From NCBI RefSeq assembly GCF_002964045.1, contig NZ_POPB01000450.1, positions 1-36,325 on the forward strand: 36,325 bases of DNA, read 5' to 3'. Numbering within the stretch: position 1 is the first letter of the stretch; each line of letters starts with the position of its first letter. The DNA is from Streptococcus suis. GTDB taxonomy: Bacteria > Bacillota > Bacilli > Lactobacillales > Streptococcaceae. The notes beneath the pieces are model-generated. The model was not told the origin of the DNA, searched no databases, and saw only the letters and a list, made by a program, of their open reading frames with translations. Both the position numbers and the translations under genes were made by a program. Below, piece after piece: positions 18,661-25,054 of this stretch.

Positions 18661-18732
18661 GGTCCGTTGGTCAAGGGGTTAAGACACCGCCTTTTCACGG
18701 CGGTAACACGGGTTCGAATCCCGTACGGACTA
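18661..18732 (+). tRNA. tRNA-Glu (anticodon UUC)
   Basis: 72-nt cloverleaf: acceptor GGTCCGT / ACGGACT with discriminator A, anticodon stem CCGCC/GGCGG around loop TTTTCAC, T-arm ACGGGTTCGAATCCCGT. CCA is not encoded. It is cotranscribed with tRNA-Asn 5 nt downstream. Confidence 0.95.
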
Positions 18733-18737
18733 TTCTT

Positions 18738-18810
18738 TCCGCCATAGCTCAGTTGGTAGAGCGCATGACTGTTAATCATGATGTCACAGGTTCGAGCCCT
18801 GTTGGCGGAG
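18738..18810 (+). tRNA. tRNA-Asn (anticodon GUU), integration site of the mobile element
   Basis: 73-nt cloverleaf: acceptor TCCGCCA / TGGCGGA with discriminator G, anticodon stem CATGA/TCATG around loop CTGTTAA. CCA is not encoded. Its last 12 bases start the 60-bp repeat that bounds the element, so integration leaves the gene intact. Confidence 0.95.
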
Positions 18811-18858
18811 TAAATAAAGCATAGGAAACCTTGAGAAATCAAGGTTTTTTCTTATTTT
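18799..18858. repeat. attL: left 60-bp direct repeat of the element
   Basis: Identical over 60 bp to 27847-27906, offset 9048 bp. It contains the last 12 bases of tRNA-Asn and the terminator hairpin AAACCTTG / CAAGGTTT with its T-run. Bases just outside differ between copies (C/T on the left, G/T on the right), so the limits are exact. Confidence 0.93.
18826..18858 (+). terminator. Terminator of the tRNA-Glu/Asn transcript (inside attL)
   Basis: 8-bp stem AAACCTTG / CAAGGTTT with a 6-nt loop and T-run. Because it is part of the duplicated att sequence, a second copy lies at 27874-27906, so both empty and occupied sites keep a terminator after the tRNA. Confidence 0.85.
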
Positions 18859-18875
18859 GGTCAAAAGTTGGTCAA
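18859..18875 (+). repeat. Integrase arm-type site, left 1
   Basis: GGTCAAAAGTTGGTCAA: two GGTCA half-sites 11 bp apart, directly beside attL. The same pattern occurs at 18970, 27655 and 27737 and nowhere else that was noticed. Confidence 0.7.
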
Positions 18876-18969
18876 TGAATTTAGAACTATCTCAGTTTTT
18901 ACTGCATATTGGATAAGAATGAAAAAATCGTGAAAAAGCGACATGAATAATCATACAATAGGAAAATTT

Positions 18970-18986
18970 GGTCAAAAAATGGTCAA
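18970..18986 (+). repeat. Integrase arm-type site, left 2
   Basis: GGTCAAAAAATGGTCAA, with the same 11-bp spacing of GGTCA half-sites. It overlaps the stop codon of int (18983-18985). Confidence 0.65.
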
Positions 18987-20104
18987 GTGTTTGCTGACAT
19001 GATTTTTCTAATTTTTTCAGTTTCTTCTTCCTCTTTTTCCTTAATAAGATGAGAGTAAGTTTCTATAATTTGCTTTGTATCTTTGTGGCCTACGATTTTC
19101 GAAAGTGTCCAAATATCAATTCCTTCAGCCAGTAAAATACTGATATAGGTATGACGAATACCAGTAGCTGTTAGGACTTTTGGAGTTATATTTAATTGAT
19201 GAAGCAGTTCACTGAGACAAGTATTGACAGTTTTATTTGAAGGTACACCATAAATTGGATTAACAAATAGAAGATTATTTGGATTATCGAAATCAATTGT
19301 ATCTTGATCTTTTAGCAATTTATCAAGTACCTCTATTACAGTATCATCAATAGGAATATTTCGAACAGATGTTTTTGTTTTAGGGTCTGTAAACTCATTT
19401 TTCGCTGAATCATATCGCCTATAAGTTACAATCTCTTTGCTTTTCCAAAGTATGCAATCCCAAGTTAAGCCTAACACCTCTCCAAATCTCATACCAGTCT
19501 TTAACTGTATGTAAAGAAGATAGTAAACTAAGTTGTCAGTATAGTTTACATTGTTGTAAAGATAGTTAACTAATTTTTTATAATCTGCTTTACTATGAAT
19601 ATACTTATCTTCTTTTGATTTTGCTGGTTCTAATCCAGTTATCTTTACACCTATTGTAAAGTCATGGAAATCAAGTCGGTCTTGTTTAGCAAATTCCAAC
19701 ACTTTTCTAACTTCAGAATTTAAACGAGCAACATTATCACGGCCATTTGTCTTGGCAAATTGATTGATAAAGAGTTGATAGCGACTAGCCTTTATATTTA
19801 CTAAAGGCATATTTCCGAAAAACTCTTCAATTAGTTTGCCACGTTTTATGTGTTTGTTGAGTGTCGCTTGTTTTTTATTTAAAGGCACGATATGTAGCTC
19901 ATACCATTTTTTCCAAAGTTCATGTAAACTAATTTGTCTATCAATGTTTGCTCCCTTTAGAAGTCTAAGCTCAATCTCAATTGCTTCAAGTTCAGCTTCT
20001 TTTTTAGTTCTAAATCCAGAATTTGAAGCTATTACTTTTCCTTTATCATCAAAGATTCTATAGTCCCATAATTTTTTCTTACCTCTTTGTCTATAGGATG
20101 CCAT
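18983..20104 (-). CDS. int: Tyrosine integrase
   Basis: 373-aa site-specific recombinase for integration and excision at the tRNA-Asn site. Residues 1-50 form an AP2-like arm-binding domain (SYRQRGKKKLWDYRIFDDKG), about 60-150 a core-binding domain, and 170-360 the catalytic domain. Catalytic residues: Arg206 (TGMRFGEVLGL), Lys near 242-244, Arg317 (TGIRHTY), His340 (VGHKD) and nucleophile Tyr350 (IETYSHL). The box II histidine three residues before Arg317 is replaced by Thr314. Its 3' end faces attL, as usual for such elements. A hairpin at 20132-20157 separates it from the putative excisionase gene. Confidence 0.95.
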   Translation of the reverse strand: MASYRQRGKKKLWDYRIFDDKGKVIASNSGFRTKKEAELEAIEIELRLLKGANIDRQISLHELWKKWYELHIVPLNKKQATLNKHIKRGKLIEEFFGNMPLVNIKASRYQLFINQFAKTNGRDNVARLNSEVRKVLEFAKQDRLDFHDFTIGVKITGLEPAKSKEDKYIHSKADYKKLVNYLYNNVNYTDNLVYYLLYIQLKTGMRFGEVLGLTWDCILWKSKEIVTYRRYDSAKNEFTDPKTKTSVRNIPIDDTVIEVLDKLLKDQDTIDFDNPNNLLFVNPIYGVPSNKTVNTCLSELLHQLNITPKVLTATGIRHTYISILLAEGIDIWTLSKIVGHKDTKQIIETYSHLIKEKEEEETEKIRKIMSANT

Positions 20105-20123
20105 ATAGTTACCTCACTTTCAT

Positions 20124-20157
20124 AAAAAGCAGATAACCAAGGGTTGTCTTGGTTATC
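20124..20157 (-). terminator. Hairpin with short U-tract between the xis-like gene and int
   Basis: 10-bp perfect stem GATAACCAAG / CTTGGTTATC (20132-20157) followed on the minus strand by TGCTTTTT. It could attenuate readthrough from the transfer genes into int. Confidence 0.55.
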
Positions 20158-20166
20158 ATAGCATAA

Positions 20167-20505
20167 TTATTTGAAAATTTCTAGAAAATTCCGTTCAAAA
20201 AAATCACGTGTTTTACTAGCTAGAAAGTAATAACGTCCTCCTCGATTCTGAGGATATTTTACAAATCCATTTGGGTTTTGGTCAATGTCAATTTGTTTGC
20301 GAATGGTTGGTTTATATAGGACGTTTTCAAGTAGCCATGGACGAGATACAGAGAGCATCTCTAGGACTTCATTCAGTGTCATATAGTGACCAATCGATGC
20401 CTTTTTTTGTAGTTCTTGATATTCAGCCTCTGAATGGATAGCATATCCTTCAGGAAGTTTTACTGTGATTTCTGAAAATTCAAGGTTTATTTCATTTATT
20501 CTCAT
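20167..20505 (-). CDS. DUF771-like protein, putative excisionase
   Basis: 112-aa protein. The N-terminal half has VKLPEGYAIHSEAEYQELQK and a helix-turn-helix-like stretch MTLNEVLEMLSVSRPWLLEN; the C-terminal half has FVKYPQNRGGRYYF and ends FFERNFLEI. This layout resembles the DUF771 family of small phage and element proteins, as recalled. The place immediately upstream of int, on the same strand, is where excisionases sit, so a directionality or DNA-bending role is inferred. No experimental assignment can be made from sequence. Confidence 0.65.
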   Translation of the reverse strand: MRINEINLEFSEITVKLPEGYAIHSEAEYQELQKKASIGHYMTLNEVLEMLSVSRPWLLENVLYKPTIRKQIDIDQNPNGFVKYPQNRGGRYYFLASKTRDFFERNFLEIFK

Positions 20506-20528
20506 TATGGAAATTCCTTTCTTAATAT

Positions 20529-20563
20529 GAGATAATGACTAGGGATAAGCCTAGCCTTATCTC
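20529..20563. other. Nested inverted repeats between relaxase and xis-like genes
   Basis: GAGATAA (20529-20535) pairs with TTATCTC (20557-20563), and inside CTAGG (20539-20543) pairs with CCTAG (20550-20554). The outer arm reaches the relaxase stop codon. There is no U-tract, so it is more likely an RNA processing or protein-binding structure than a simple terminator. Confidence 0.45.
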
Positions 20564-21801
20564 TACAACTTGTTGGCGTCTTTTCTTCTTGGTTTCTTGG
20601 CGGTTACTTTAGAAGAAGAGGCGTTCTTTTTATAGAAAATCTCAATAATACTTTCTAAGTATTCTTCAAAATCAAGTACCTGAAGTTCTAGGAGATTTTT
20701 CTTGAGCCAAATATTTAAGTCAGGATTTGGCACATAGTTGAACTCATACTCAAATAATAATCGTTTGATTAAAATGGTCACTGCATTTACTCCCCATATT
20801 TCTTCTACTTTTCTTAATAAGGGAAAGAAGCCACTACCTTTTAGCATATAGTGAACGGTCTGAATAAGTTCATTATTTCTAGGGCTTAGCAATGTGAGTG
20901 GAAGTGAGTAAGAAGAAAAATCTAACAGCGATTGACTATATTCAGTAATTCTATTAGATTCAATGTCTACAAGACAATATTTTTCAACAATCTTGTTTGC
21001 AATAAATTGCTGTAGTGAATCTCTGGAGGGTAACTCTAAGATTAGTTTAGTAAGCTGTCTAGCATACTCTTTTTTATAGGTCACCTCGAAACGTATCCAG
21101 CTTTCAACATTCTGAGCGACTTGAGCATAACGACCATTATTTTCTAATTGCTCAGCTTTTTTATCATAAATTTTTAGAAAACTATTTGTCCCCTTTCCTC
21201 TTGAACCGATTGTTATAGTTTTAGCTTCTCGATTTATTTCGATAGCAGATGTTTTTGAATGCCTCTTTTTCCCCTTGCTAGTGACAATTGTAAATTTATT
21301 CTTTTTTAAATTTTGATAAATGTCGTTTACTGACAAAGGAAAATCAAGGTAATCTGCACAAAAGTCTATTCGACTAAGATGCATATCCCAATAGGGTTCG
21401 TTGAGGCGTTGAAGAATATCATAAACTTCAATCGGTTCATTATAGAACTCCTGAAAGATTTGTTGGTAGAAACTGAGTGCTGATGCGGAAAACTTAACAA
21501 TAATCCCCATGTTGATGTAGTGGTCATGGAACGCAATTCTAAAGAAATAGGGCATATTTTCAAAACCATATGCAGTTGTATATCCCTTTGGAGCCATTTT
21601 CTCAAGTTGCATCATTCCACAAAGCTGAGGAAGTGATAATTTATCAGCAATTATTTCTGTTAATTCTTGAGCAATTTGTTGCCAATGACTTGGATACTCT
21701 CCGATGGTTTCAGCGGTTGGCTGGATAACAATTGTAATCTCATCAATATTAACGTGTAGAGACTGTTTATCGAAATTTTGTAAATCGATTAAGTTATACA
21801 T
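20563..21801 (-). CDS. Rep_trans/MobT-type relaxase (rolling-circle initiator)
   Basis: 412-aa protein of the Rep_trans family, which includes pT181-type plasmid initiators, Tn916 Orf20 and ICEBs1 NicK. Family features visible: LSRIDFCADYLDF at about 142-154, TITIGSRGKG with FLKIYDKKAEQ at 196-218 (a candidate catalytic tyrosine is Tyr212, by analogy only), and WIRFEVTYKKEYARQL at 235-250. It would nick one strand at oriT, start rolling-circle replication of the circular form and pilot the strand. A palindrome-rich gap that is the natural oriT candidate lies directly upstream. The C-terminus is strongly basic (AKKPRRKDANKL). The Shine-Dalgarno is AGGAG. Confidence 0.85.
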   Translation of the reverse strand: MYNLIDLQNFDKQSLHVNIDEITIVIQPTAETIGEYPSHWQQIAQELTEIIADKLSLPQLCGMMQLEKMAPKGYTTAYGFENMPYFFRIAFHDHYINMGIIVKFSASALSFYQQIFQEFYNEPIEVYDILQRLNEPYWDMHLSRIDFCADYLDFPLSVNDIYQNLKKNKFTIVTSKGKKRHSKTSAIEINREAKTITIGSRGKGTNSFLKIYDKKAEQLENNGRYAQVAQNVESWIRFEVTYKKEYARQLTKLILELPSRDSLQQFIANKIVEKYCLVDIESNRITEYSQSLLDFSSYSLPLTLLSPRNNELIQTVHYMLKGSGFFPLLRKVEEIWGVNAVTILIKRLLFEYEFNYVPNPDLNIWLKKNLLELQVLDFEEYLESIIEIFYKKNASSSKVTAKKPRRKDANKL

Positions 21802-21826
21802 ATTTTCTCCTTTTTGAATTAAGTGG

Positions 21827-21853
21827 AATCTGGGTTATTACAGTACCCAGATT
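21827..21853. repeat. 9-bp inverted repeat upstream of relaxase gene
   Basis: AATCTGGGT (21827-21835) and ACCCAGATT (21845-21853), perfect, with a 9-nt loop. It shares CTGGG/CCCAG with the larger repeat next to it, so both may be read by the same protein. Part of the oriT candidate region. Confidence 0.65.
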
Positions 21854-21869
21854 GAGTGCTTATTGATAG

Positions 21870-21916
21870 GCTCTTTACCAGCCCAGCCTATCTGCTAGTC
21901 TGGGCTGGTAAAGAGC
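21870..21916. other. Candidate oriT / rolling-circle origin: 17-bp perfect inverted repeat
   Basis: GCTCTTTACCAGCCCAG (21870-21886) and CTGGGCTGGTAAAGAGC (21900-21916) pair perfectly around a 13-nt loop. The right arm overlaps the 3' end of the coupling ATPase gene. In Tn916 and ICEBs1 the nick site lies at the same place, between the coupling-protein gene and the relaxase gene, beside an inverted repeat. There is no U-tract on either strand, which argues against a plain terminator. Confidence 0.6.
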
Positions 21917-22662
21917 GATGAAACTGGCGATGAAGATGTCACCGCAAAATGAATCCATCTTCGACAGATTTCTAGTTTATCAGGGGAAATATGTGGGACA
22001 ATAACTTTTACAGTCTTTTTCCCACTGACTTTAAGATAGCCTACTCCCCTTGGATTCGAGGAGGCAATCAAATCTTTCTCTTCTGAGAAGAACATTTGGA
22101 TTGTCTCTTTTGAAAGGGTTCCTAATACTAGCATGGATGAAAAATTATCTCTAATTTTCCCAAAGTATTCAGCATCACCACGCTGGTTGCAGATGAAAAC
22201 TTGAATATTGAATGACCGTCCAAGCATCATTAACCTAGATAGCTTGGCGATGACTTCATTCTTTTGCTTATTATCTTTACTGGATAGGTATGAACCCCAC
22301 TCATCAATAAAGAGGATGACTTTTCTCTTAGAGCTATCCCGTTTGGATTGTCGTTGTTCTAGGATAATTAATGCCAATTCAATAGACTTGTCTACTTCAT
22401 CAAATCGAAAGAAGGTAGGTAACTCATCTAAAAATTCAAAGTCTTTATCAGCTTTATAGTCAGCTACGAGCAAAAATGGAGCTTCTTTGGTCTGCTGATA
22501 ATACTCATATATCTCTTCAGCGAGTAAAGCGATTGCACAGATAGTCTTTCCACTTCCGCTTGCACCTACGCATAACAAGTGAGGTTTAGATGTGTTGAAC
22601 GGCACTTCCCTTAAAAAAAGCGAAGACTTCTTAAATAGTAAATAGTCTAGCAGTAGTATCAT
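21895..22662 (-). CDS. TcpA/FtsK-type coupling ATPase (motor half)
   Basis: 255-aa HerA/FtsK-superfamily ATPase. Walker A GASGSGKT is at 33-40, Walker B VILFIDEW at 115-122, and RLMMLGRSFNIQVFICNQRG gives the third conserved block. These blocks match the C-terminal motor of Tn916 Orf21-type TcpA proteins as recalled, which couple relaxase-bound DNA to the secretion channel. Unlike Orf21 (about 460 aa) it lacks membrane helices; the gene just upstream supplies one. The ATG shares one base with that gene's stop (TAATG). Its 3' end contains half of the 17-bp palindrome. Confidence 0.82.
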   Translation of the reverse strand: MILLLDYLLFKKSSLFLREVPFNTSKPHLLCVGASGSGKTICAIALLAEEIYEYYQQTKEAPFLLVADYKADKDFEFLDELPTFFRFDEVDKSIELALIILEQRQSKRDSSKRKVILFIDEWGSYLSSKDNKQKNEVIAKLSRLMMLGRSFNIQVFICNQRGDAEYFGKIRDNFSSMLVLGTLSKETIQMFFSEEKDLIASSNPRGVGYLKVSGKKTVKVIVPHISPDKLEICRRWIHFAVTSSSPVSSLFTSPD

Positions 22663-23153
22663 TATCTACCCTCTAAAAGCTGTCTCAATTCCTCTTGATT
22701 GCGATAGAATATGATATCTAGGTCAAGATAATTAAGCTGTTCACGTTTTGTAATCTGATTATTAAACATAAAATAGACAGATACATCCTGACTATAAGAG
22801 TAAAGGAGGAAATTTTGTTTGACTTTCTTATCAAATTCGATTTCCAAGTTTTTCTTGAGATAGAGCAATTCCTCATTGTCAAGTTCATCCTTGATTAAGA
22901 GAGGGAATCGGTATCTTAAAGCTGACTCTGTTTGAGTTCTTGAAACCAGGAAGTAATCATTACGAGAAAATGTGATTACGTTCCCTAATTCTTTTCCTAC
23001 TTTGTGACAGGTATTTTCGATATCGTCACATATTTGTGAATGATTTAATGAAAGTTGCTGATTTAGCAATTTTTGCTCCTGCTTTTCTTGATATTTCAAA
23101 AAAAGATAGATTGCAAACAAAATAAACAAGACAAAAGAATAATTAAAATACAT
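22662..23153 (-). CDS. Membrane protein resembling the N-terminal part of TcpA
   Basis: 163-aa protein with one N-terminal membrane helix (about 3-19), a charged Gln/Glu/Lys-rich segment and a soluble domain. The stretch ITFSRNDYFLVSRT, followed about 20 residues on by LYLKKNLEIEFDKK, resembles the region of Tn916 Orf21 between membrane helices and P-loop, from memory. The stop overlaps the ATPase start by one base. Together the two products total 418 aa, close to a complete TcpA, so they are proposed to work as a two-piece coupling protein. This is inference from alignment by eye. Confidence 0.6.
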   Translation of the reverse strand: MYFNYSFVLFILFAIYLFLKYQEKQEQKLLNQQLSLNHSQICDDIENTCHKVGKELGNVITFSRNDYFLVSRTQTESALRYRFPLLIKDELDNEELLYLKKNLEIEFDKKVKQNFLLYSYSQDVSVYFMFNNQITKREQLNYLDLDIIFYRNQEELRQLLEGR

Positions 23154-23198
23154 AATAATCCTCCAATGAGGGAGGGAGTACCTCCCTTTTTTAAAAAA

Positions 23199-23486
23199 CT
23201 ATAAAATCGTAGCTTTCTGAGCTTTGATTGACAACATCGCGCGATTGGACTGCAGGTAACTAGTTATTGAAACGTTTTCAAGTTGAATTTCAACAACTTC
23301 GTCGAGAAAAGTTGTAAAATCATCCTGCTTTGCACCCATGATCTTGATATTGTTCGTCATAAATCGACCGGTCGCAGTGCGATATCCAAGATCAAGTTGT
23401 ACCCCAAGAACAGCTTTGGTTTCAAAGTCTGTTGCTGAAGCTACGCCCATCAGCATTCCGCGTATTTTTACTGTCTCAAATTCCAT
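23199..23486 (-). CDS. Hypothetical protein, first full gene of the transfer module
   Basis: 95-aa protein, no membrane segment, rich in beta-type residues (FETVKIRGMLMGVASATDFE at the start; AMLSIKAQKATIL at the end). The composition could fit a small OB-like or other beta fold, but no family was recognised. Small proteins of the Tn916 Orf22/Orf23 type lie upstream of the coupling protein in related elements, so a DNA-processing accessory role is possible. Shine-Dalgarno AAAGGAG. A GGGAG/CTCCC hairpin lies in the 45-bp gap to the next gene (23173-23187). Confidence 0.6.
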   Translation of the reverse strand: MEFETVKIRGMLMGVASATDFETKAVLGVQLDLGYRTATGRFMTNNIKIMGAKQDDFTTFLDEVVEIQLENVSITSYLQSNRAMLSIKAQKATIL

Positions 23487-23526
23487 AAGATTTTCTCCTT
23501 TCTACCATGCGATTTTTTCTTGAAGT

Positions 23527-23556
23527 TTAGAAGCGCTGGAACTTCTTTGAATTCAT
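23527..23556 (-). CDS. Possible 9-aa leader peptide ahead of the transfer module
   Basis: ATG with a very strong Shine-Dalgarno (GAAAGGAGG, 23559-23567, 2-3 nt before the ATG) opens a frame encoding MNSKKFQRF and then stops. Inside and after it are competing inverted repeats: AGAAG/CTTCT and GAAGTT/AACTTC. The next true gene starts 41 nt downstream with its own Shine-Dalgarno. The layout resembles a translational attenuator, but the short spacing of the Shine-Dalgarno and the lack of a known inducer leave this uncertain. Confidence 0.35.
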   Translation of the reverse strand: MNSKKFQRF

Positions 23557-23687
23557 TTCCTCCTTTCGCTAACTATTAAAACATATTATGAATGATAATA
23601 TTTACCTTGTTTTTGAGACCGATGAAATAGGCAGTTTGAAAGCTAAAATATTTATTACCATGTTAATTTAATTGAATATATATGTAT

Positions 23688-23716
23688 TTGTCATTAGTTT
23701 TAAATTATTGTATATT
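23688..23716 (+). promoter_or_regulatory. Promoter of the divergent 256-aa gene
   Basis: TTGTCA (23688-23693), 17 bp, TATATT (23711-23716), giving a leader of about 20 nt before the ATG at 23741. An overlapping TATAAT at 23716-23721 is at poor spacing. The 170-bp gap is very AT-rich and must also hold the promoter of the minus-strand transfer module, which was not identified. Confidence 0.5.
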
Positions 23717-23740
23717 ATAATTAGAAAGGGGTTGAGTACA

Positions 23741-24511
23741 ATGACTAGTCAAAAATTTGAAGAATACAAACAAAGGATTGAAGAATTTATAGCAAATAGC
23801 AAGGAGTTTACTGAACAAGAAAAATTAGATTGTGCAACAGCGGTTCTATCAGTTGTTGAAAATTTGAAAAGCTATCAAGATTTTTCTAAATTGAAAGGCC
23901 ATGAAAAAGGAAAAATTGATTATATTGCTAAAAATATATGTTTTTCAAACTCTACAATCGGCGATATTATAACTGGAAGAGGAAAACCAAATGGGAAATT
24001 AATAACAGATGATATATTTAAAGCAATTTTTGAGTGGGAGGAATTACAGGAATACATATTTGAAAATTATGATAATGGGATAGCTGATGTGCTTCAAGAA
24101 AACTTTAATTATTATTTTTTAAGAACAGAGCTGAAGGATCGATTGAAGCTATTAGATGTAAAAACACTCGAATATTTAGGAAAGTTAGCAAAACAACAGC
24201 CAAACCGTATTTCAGTAGAAAATATGTTATTCATAGTTTTTGCAGATTGGTTTTTCAAAAGCAAACAGCCTTTAAAGTTTTATCCTATTCTTTCGAATGA
24301 AAAATTATTTACATTGATATCTGAAAATATTACTGAGATTGAAAATTCGTTAGAGTTAGTTGATGTGAATGATATTGATAAAAAATTGGATTTTATTGCT
24401 CGGATTGATTCTACAAATTCGTGGTATGAAATAGATGAAATTCTAAATCAAAAAGAACAAGAACAACTAATGAGAATATCAAATAAGGTTAATGAATTTT
24501 CGAGTAAATAA
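23741..24511 (+). CDS. Uncharacterised 256-aa element protein, divergent from transfer genes
   Basis: No family recognised. The product is acidic and mostly helical, without membrane segments or signal peptide. Residues about 60-88 (YIAKNICFSNSTIGDIITGR) could be a helix-turn-helix; the rest might be a helical repeat domain. Codons are very AT-rich, unlike the neighbouring surface-protein gene. The open frame extends 23 codons upstream, but AGAAAGGGG 9-10 nt before this ATG decides the start. Divergence from the transfer module suggests a regulator; defence or toxin cargo is the alternative. It ends at a bidirectional terminator shared with the XRE gene. Confidence 0.6.
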   Translation: MTSQKFEEYKQRIEEFIANSKEFTEQEKLDCATAVLSVVENLKSYQDFSKLKGHEKGKIDYIAKNICFSNSTIGDIITGRGKPNGKLITDDIFKAIFEWEELQEYIFENYDNGIADVLQENFNYYFLRTELKDRLKLLDVKTLEYLGKLAKQQPNRISVENMLFIVFADWFFKSKQPLKFYPILSNEKLFTLISENITEIENSLELVDVNDIDKKLDFIARIDSTNSWYEIDEILNQKEQEQLMRISNKVNEFSSK

Positions 24512-24559
24512 AATAATCATGGTGCACAACCGTCATATAAGTTGCGTACCATGATTATT
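24512..24559. terminator. Bidirectional terminator between convergent genes
   Basis: AATAATCATGGT (from 24512) pairs with ACCATGATTATT (to 24559), with a partly paired inner section GCACAAC/GTTGCGT. T-rich on both strands (TTTTTTATT on plus, TTTATTTAC on minus). Confidence 0.8.
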
Positions 24560-24572
24560 TTTTATTATAGTA

Positions 24573-24908
24573 TTACTTCATCTGTTCCAATAAACTTTGA
24601 AAAGCTTTTATACTTTTTTCCTGTTTGTCTTTTGGCAGTTCTGATAGTGAGTCTAATAATTGTGAGAGTTCAGGGCTATTTTCCTTGATGCTGATATCAA
24701 AAAAGTGTTCAATATCTGTTTCAAGTGCCTCTAAAATTCTTTCAAACGTATCAATTTTAATATTTGTGGCTAATTGTTCGATTTTGTAAGCGTAATTCAT
24801 TCCAAGGTCGGCTTTTTCTTCTAATTCGTCTTGTGTCCAACCTTTTTCTAGTCGTAAATGGCGTATTCTCTTACCAATATATTGTCTCAAACTCGCATTT
24901 TCCATCAT
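24573..24908 (-). CDS. XRE-family transcriptional regulator of the element
   Basis: 111-aa protein with a Cro/C1-type helix-turn-helix at about 8-62 (LRLEKGWTQDELEEKADLGM and the following KIEQLATNIK). The short C-terminal tail (70-111) is acidic-helical and probably a dimerisation or response segment. It is transcribed divergently from the LPXTG surface-protein gene, with 146 bp between them holding three CTTNNAAGGTT boxes, so it probably regulates itself and that gene. Shine-Dalgarno GAGG. A start one codon later is possible (Met-Met). Confidence 0.85.
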   Translation of the reverse strand: MMENASLRQYIGKRIRHLRLEKGWTQDELEEKADLGMNYAYKIEQLATNIKIDTFERILEALETDIEHFFDISIKENSPELSQLLDSLSELPKDKQEKSIKAFQSLLEQMK

Positions 24909-24929
24909 GATTACCTCGTTATTTATTAT

Positions 24930-25028
24930 CTTACAAGGTTTATAGTAAAGAAGAAACTTCTTAAAAGGTTTTTAATTATATGTTTTAGTTGTTAAAAGCT
25001 AAAGAACGCGGTATAATAACCTTAAAAG
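24930..25028. promoter_or_regulatory. Three CTTNNAAGGTT boxes in the XRE / LPXTG gap
   Basis: CTTACAAGGTT (24930-24940), CTTAAAAGGTT (24960-24970), exactly 30 bp apart, and the inverted copy CTTTTAAGGTT on the minus strand (25018-25028), just after the -10 of the surface-protein promoter. A 6-bp palindrome AAGAAG/CTTCTT lies between the first two. Position suggests operators for the XRE regulator. Low-complexity AT-rich context makes chance matches possible. Confidence 0.4.
24989..25017 (+). promoter_or_regulatory. Promoter of the LPXTG surface-protein gene
   Basis: TTGTTA (24989-24994), 17 bp, TATAAT (25012-25017), 37 bp before the ATG; GGAGG lies 5 bp before the ATG. Confidence 0.7.
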
Positions 25029-25054
25029 ATTAATTTAATACAGATGGAGGTTTT

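Noticed and set aside
18645-18842. 65-aa minus-strand open frame
   Set aside because: Lies across tRNA-Glu and tRNA-Asn and attL; the cloverleaves explain the sequence.
21870-21916. 17-bp palindrome as a plain terminator of the coupling ATPase gene
   Set aside because: No U-tract on either strand and the position matches oriT in related elements; kept as an oriT candidate instead.
23475-23507. Second mini-frame MVERRKSYGI overlapping the 95-aa gene start
   Set aside because: No Shine-Dalgarno before it, and it contains the Shine-Dalgarno of the real gene.
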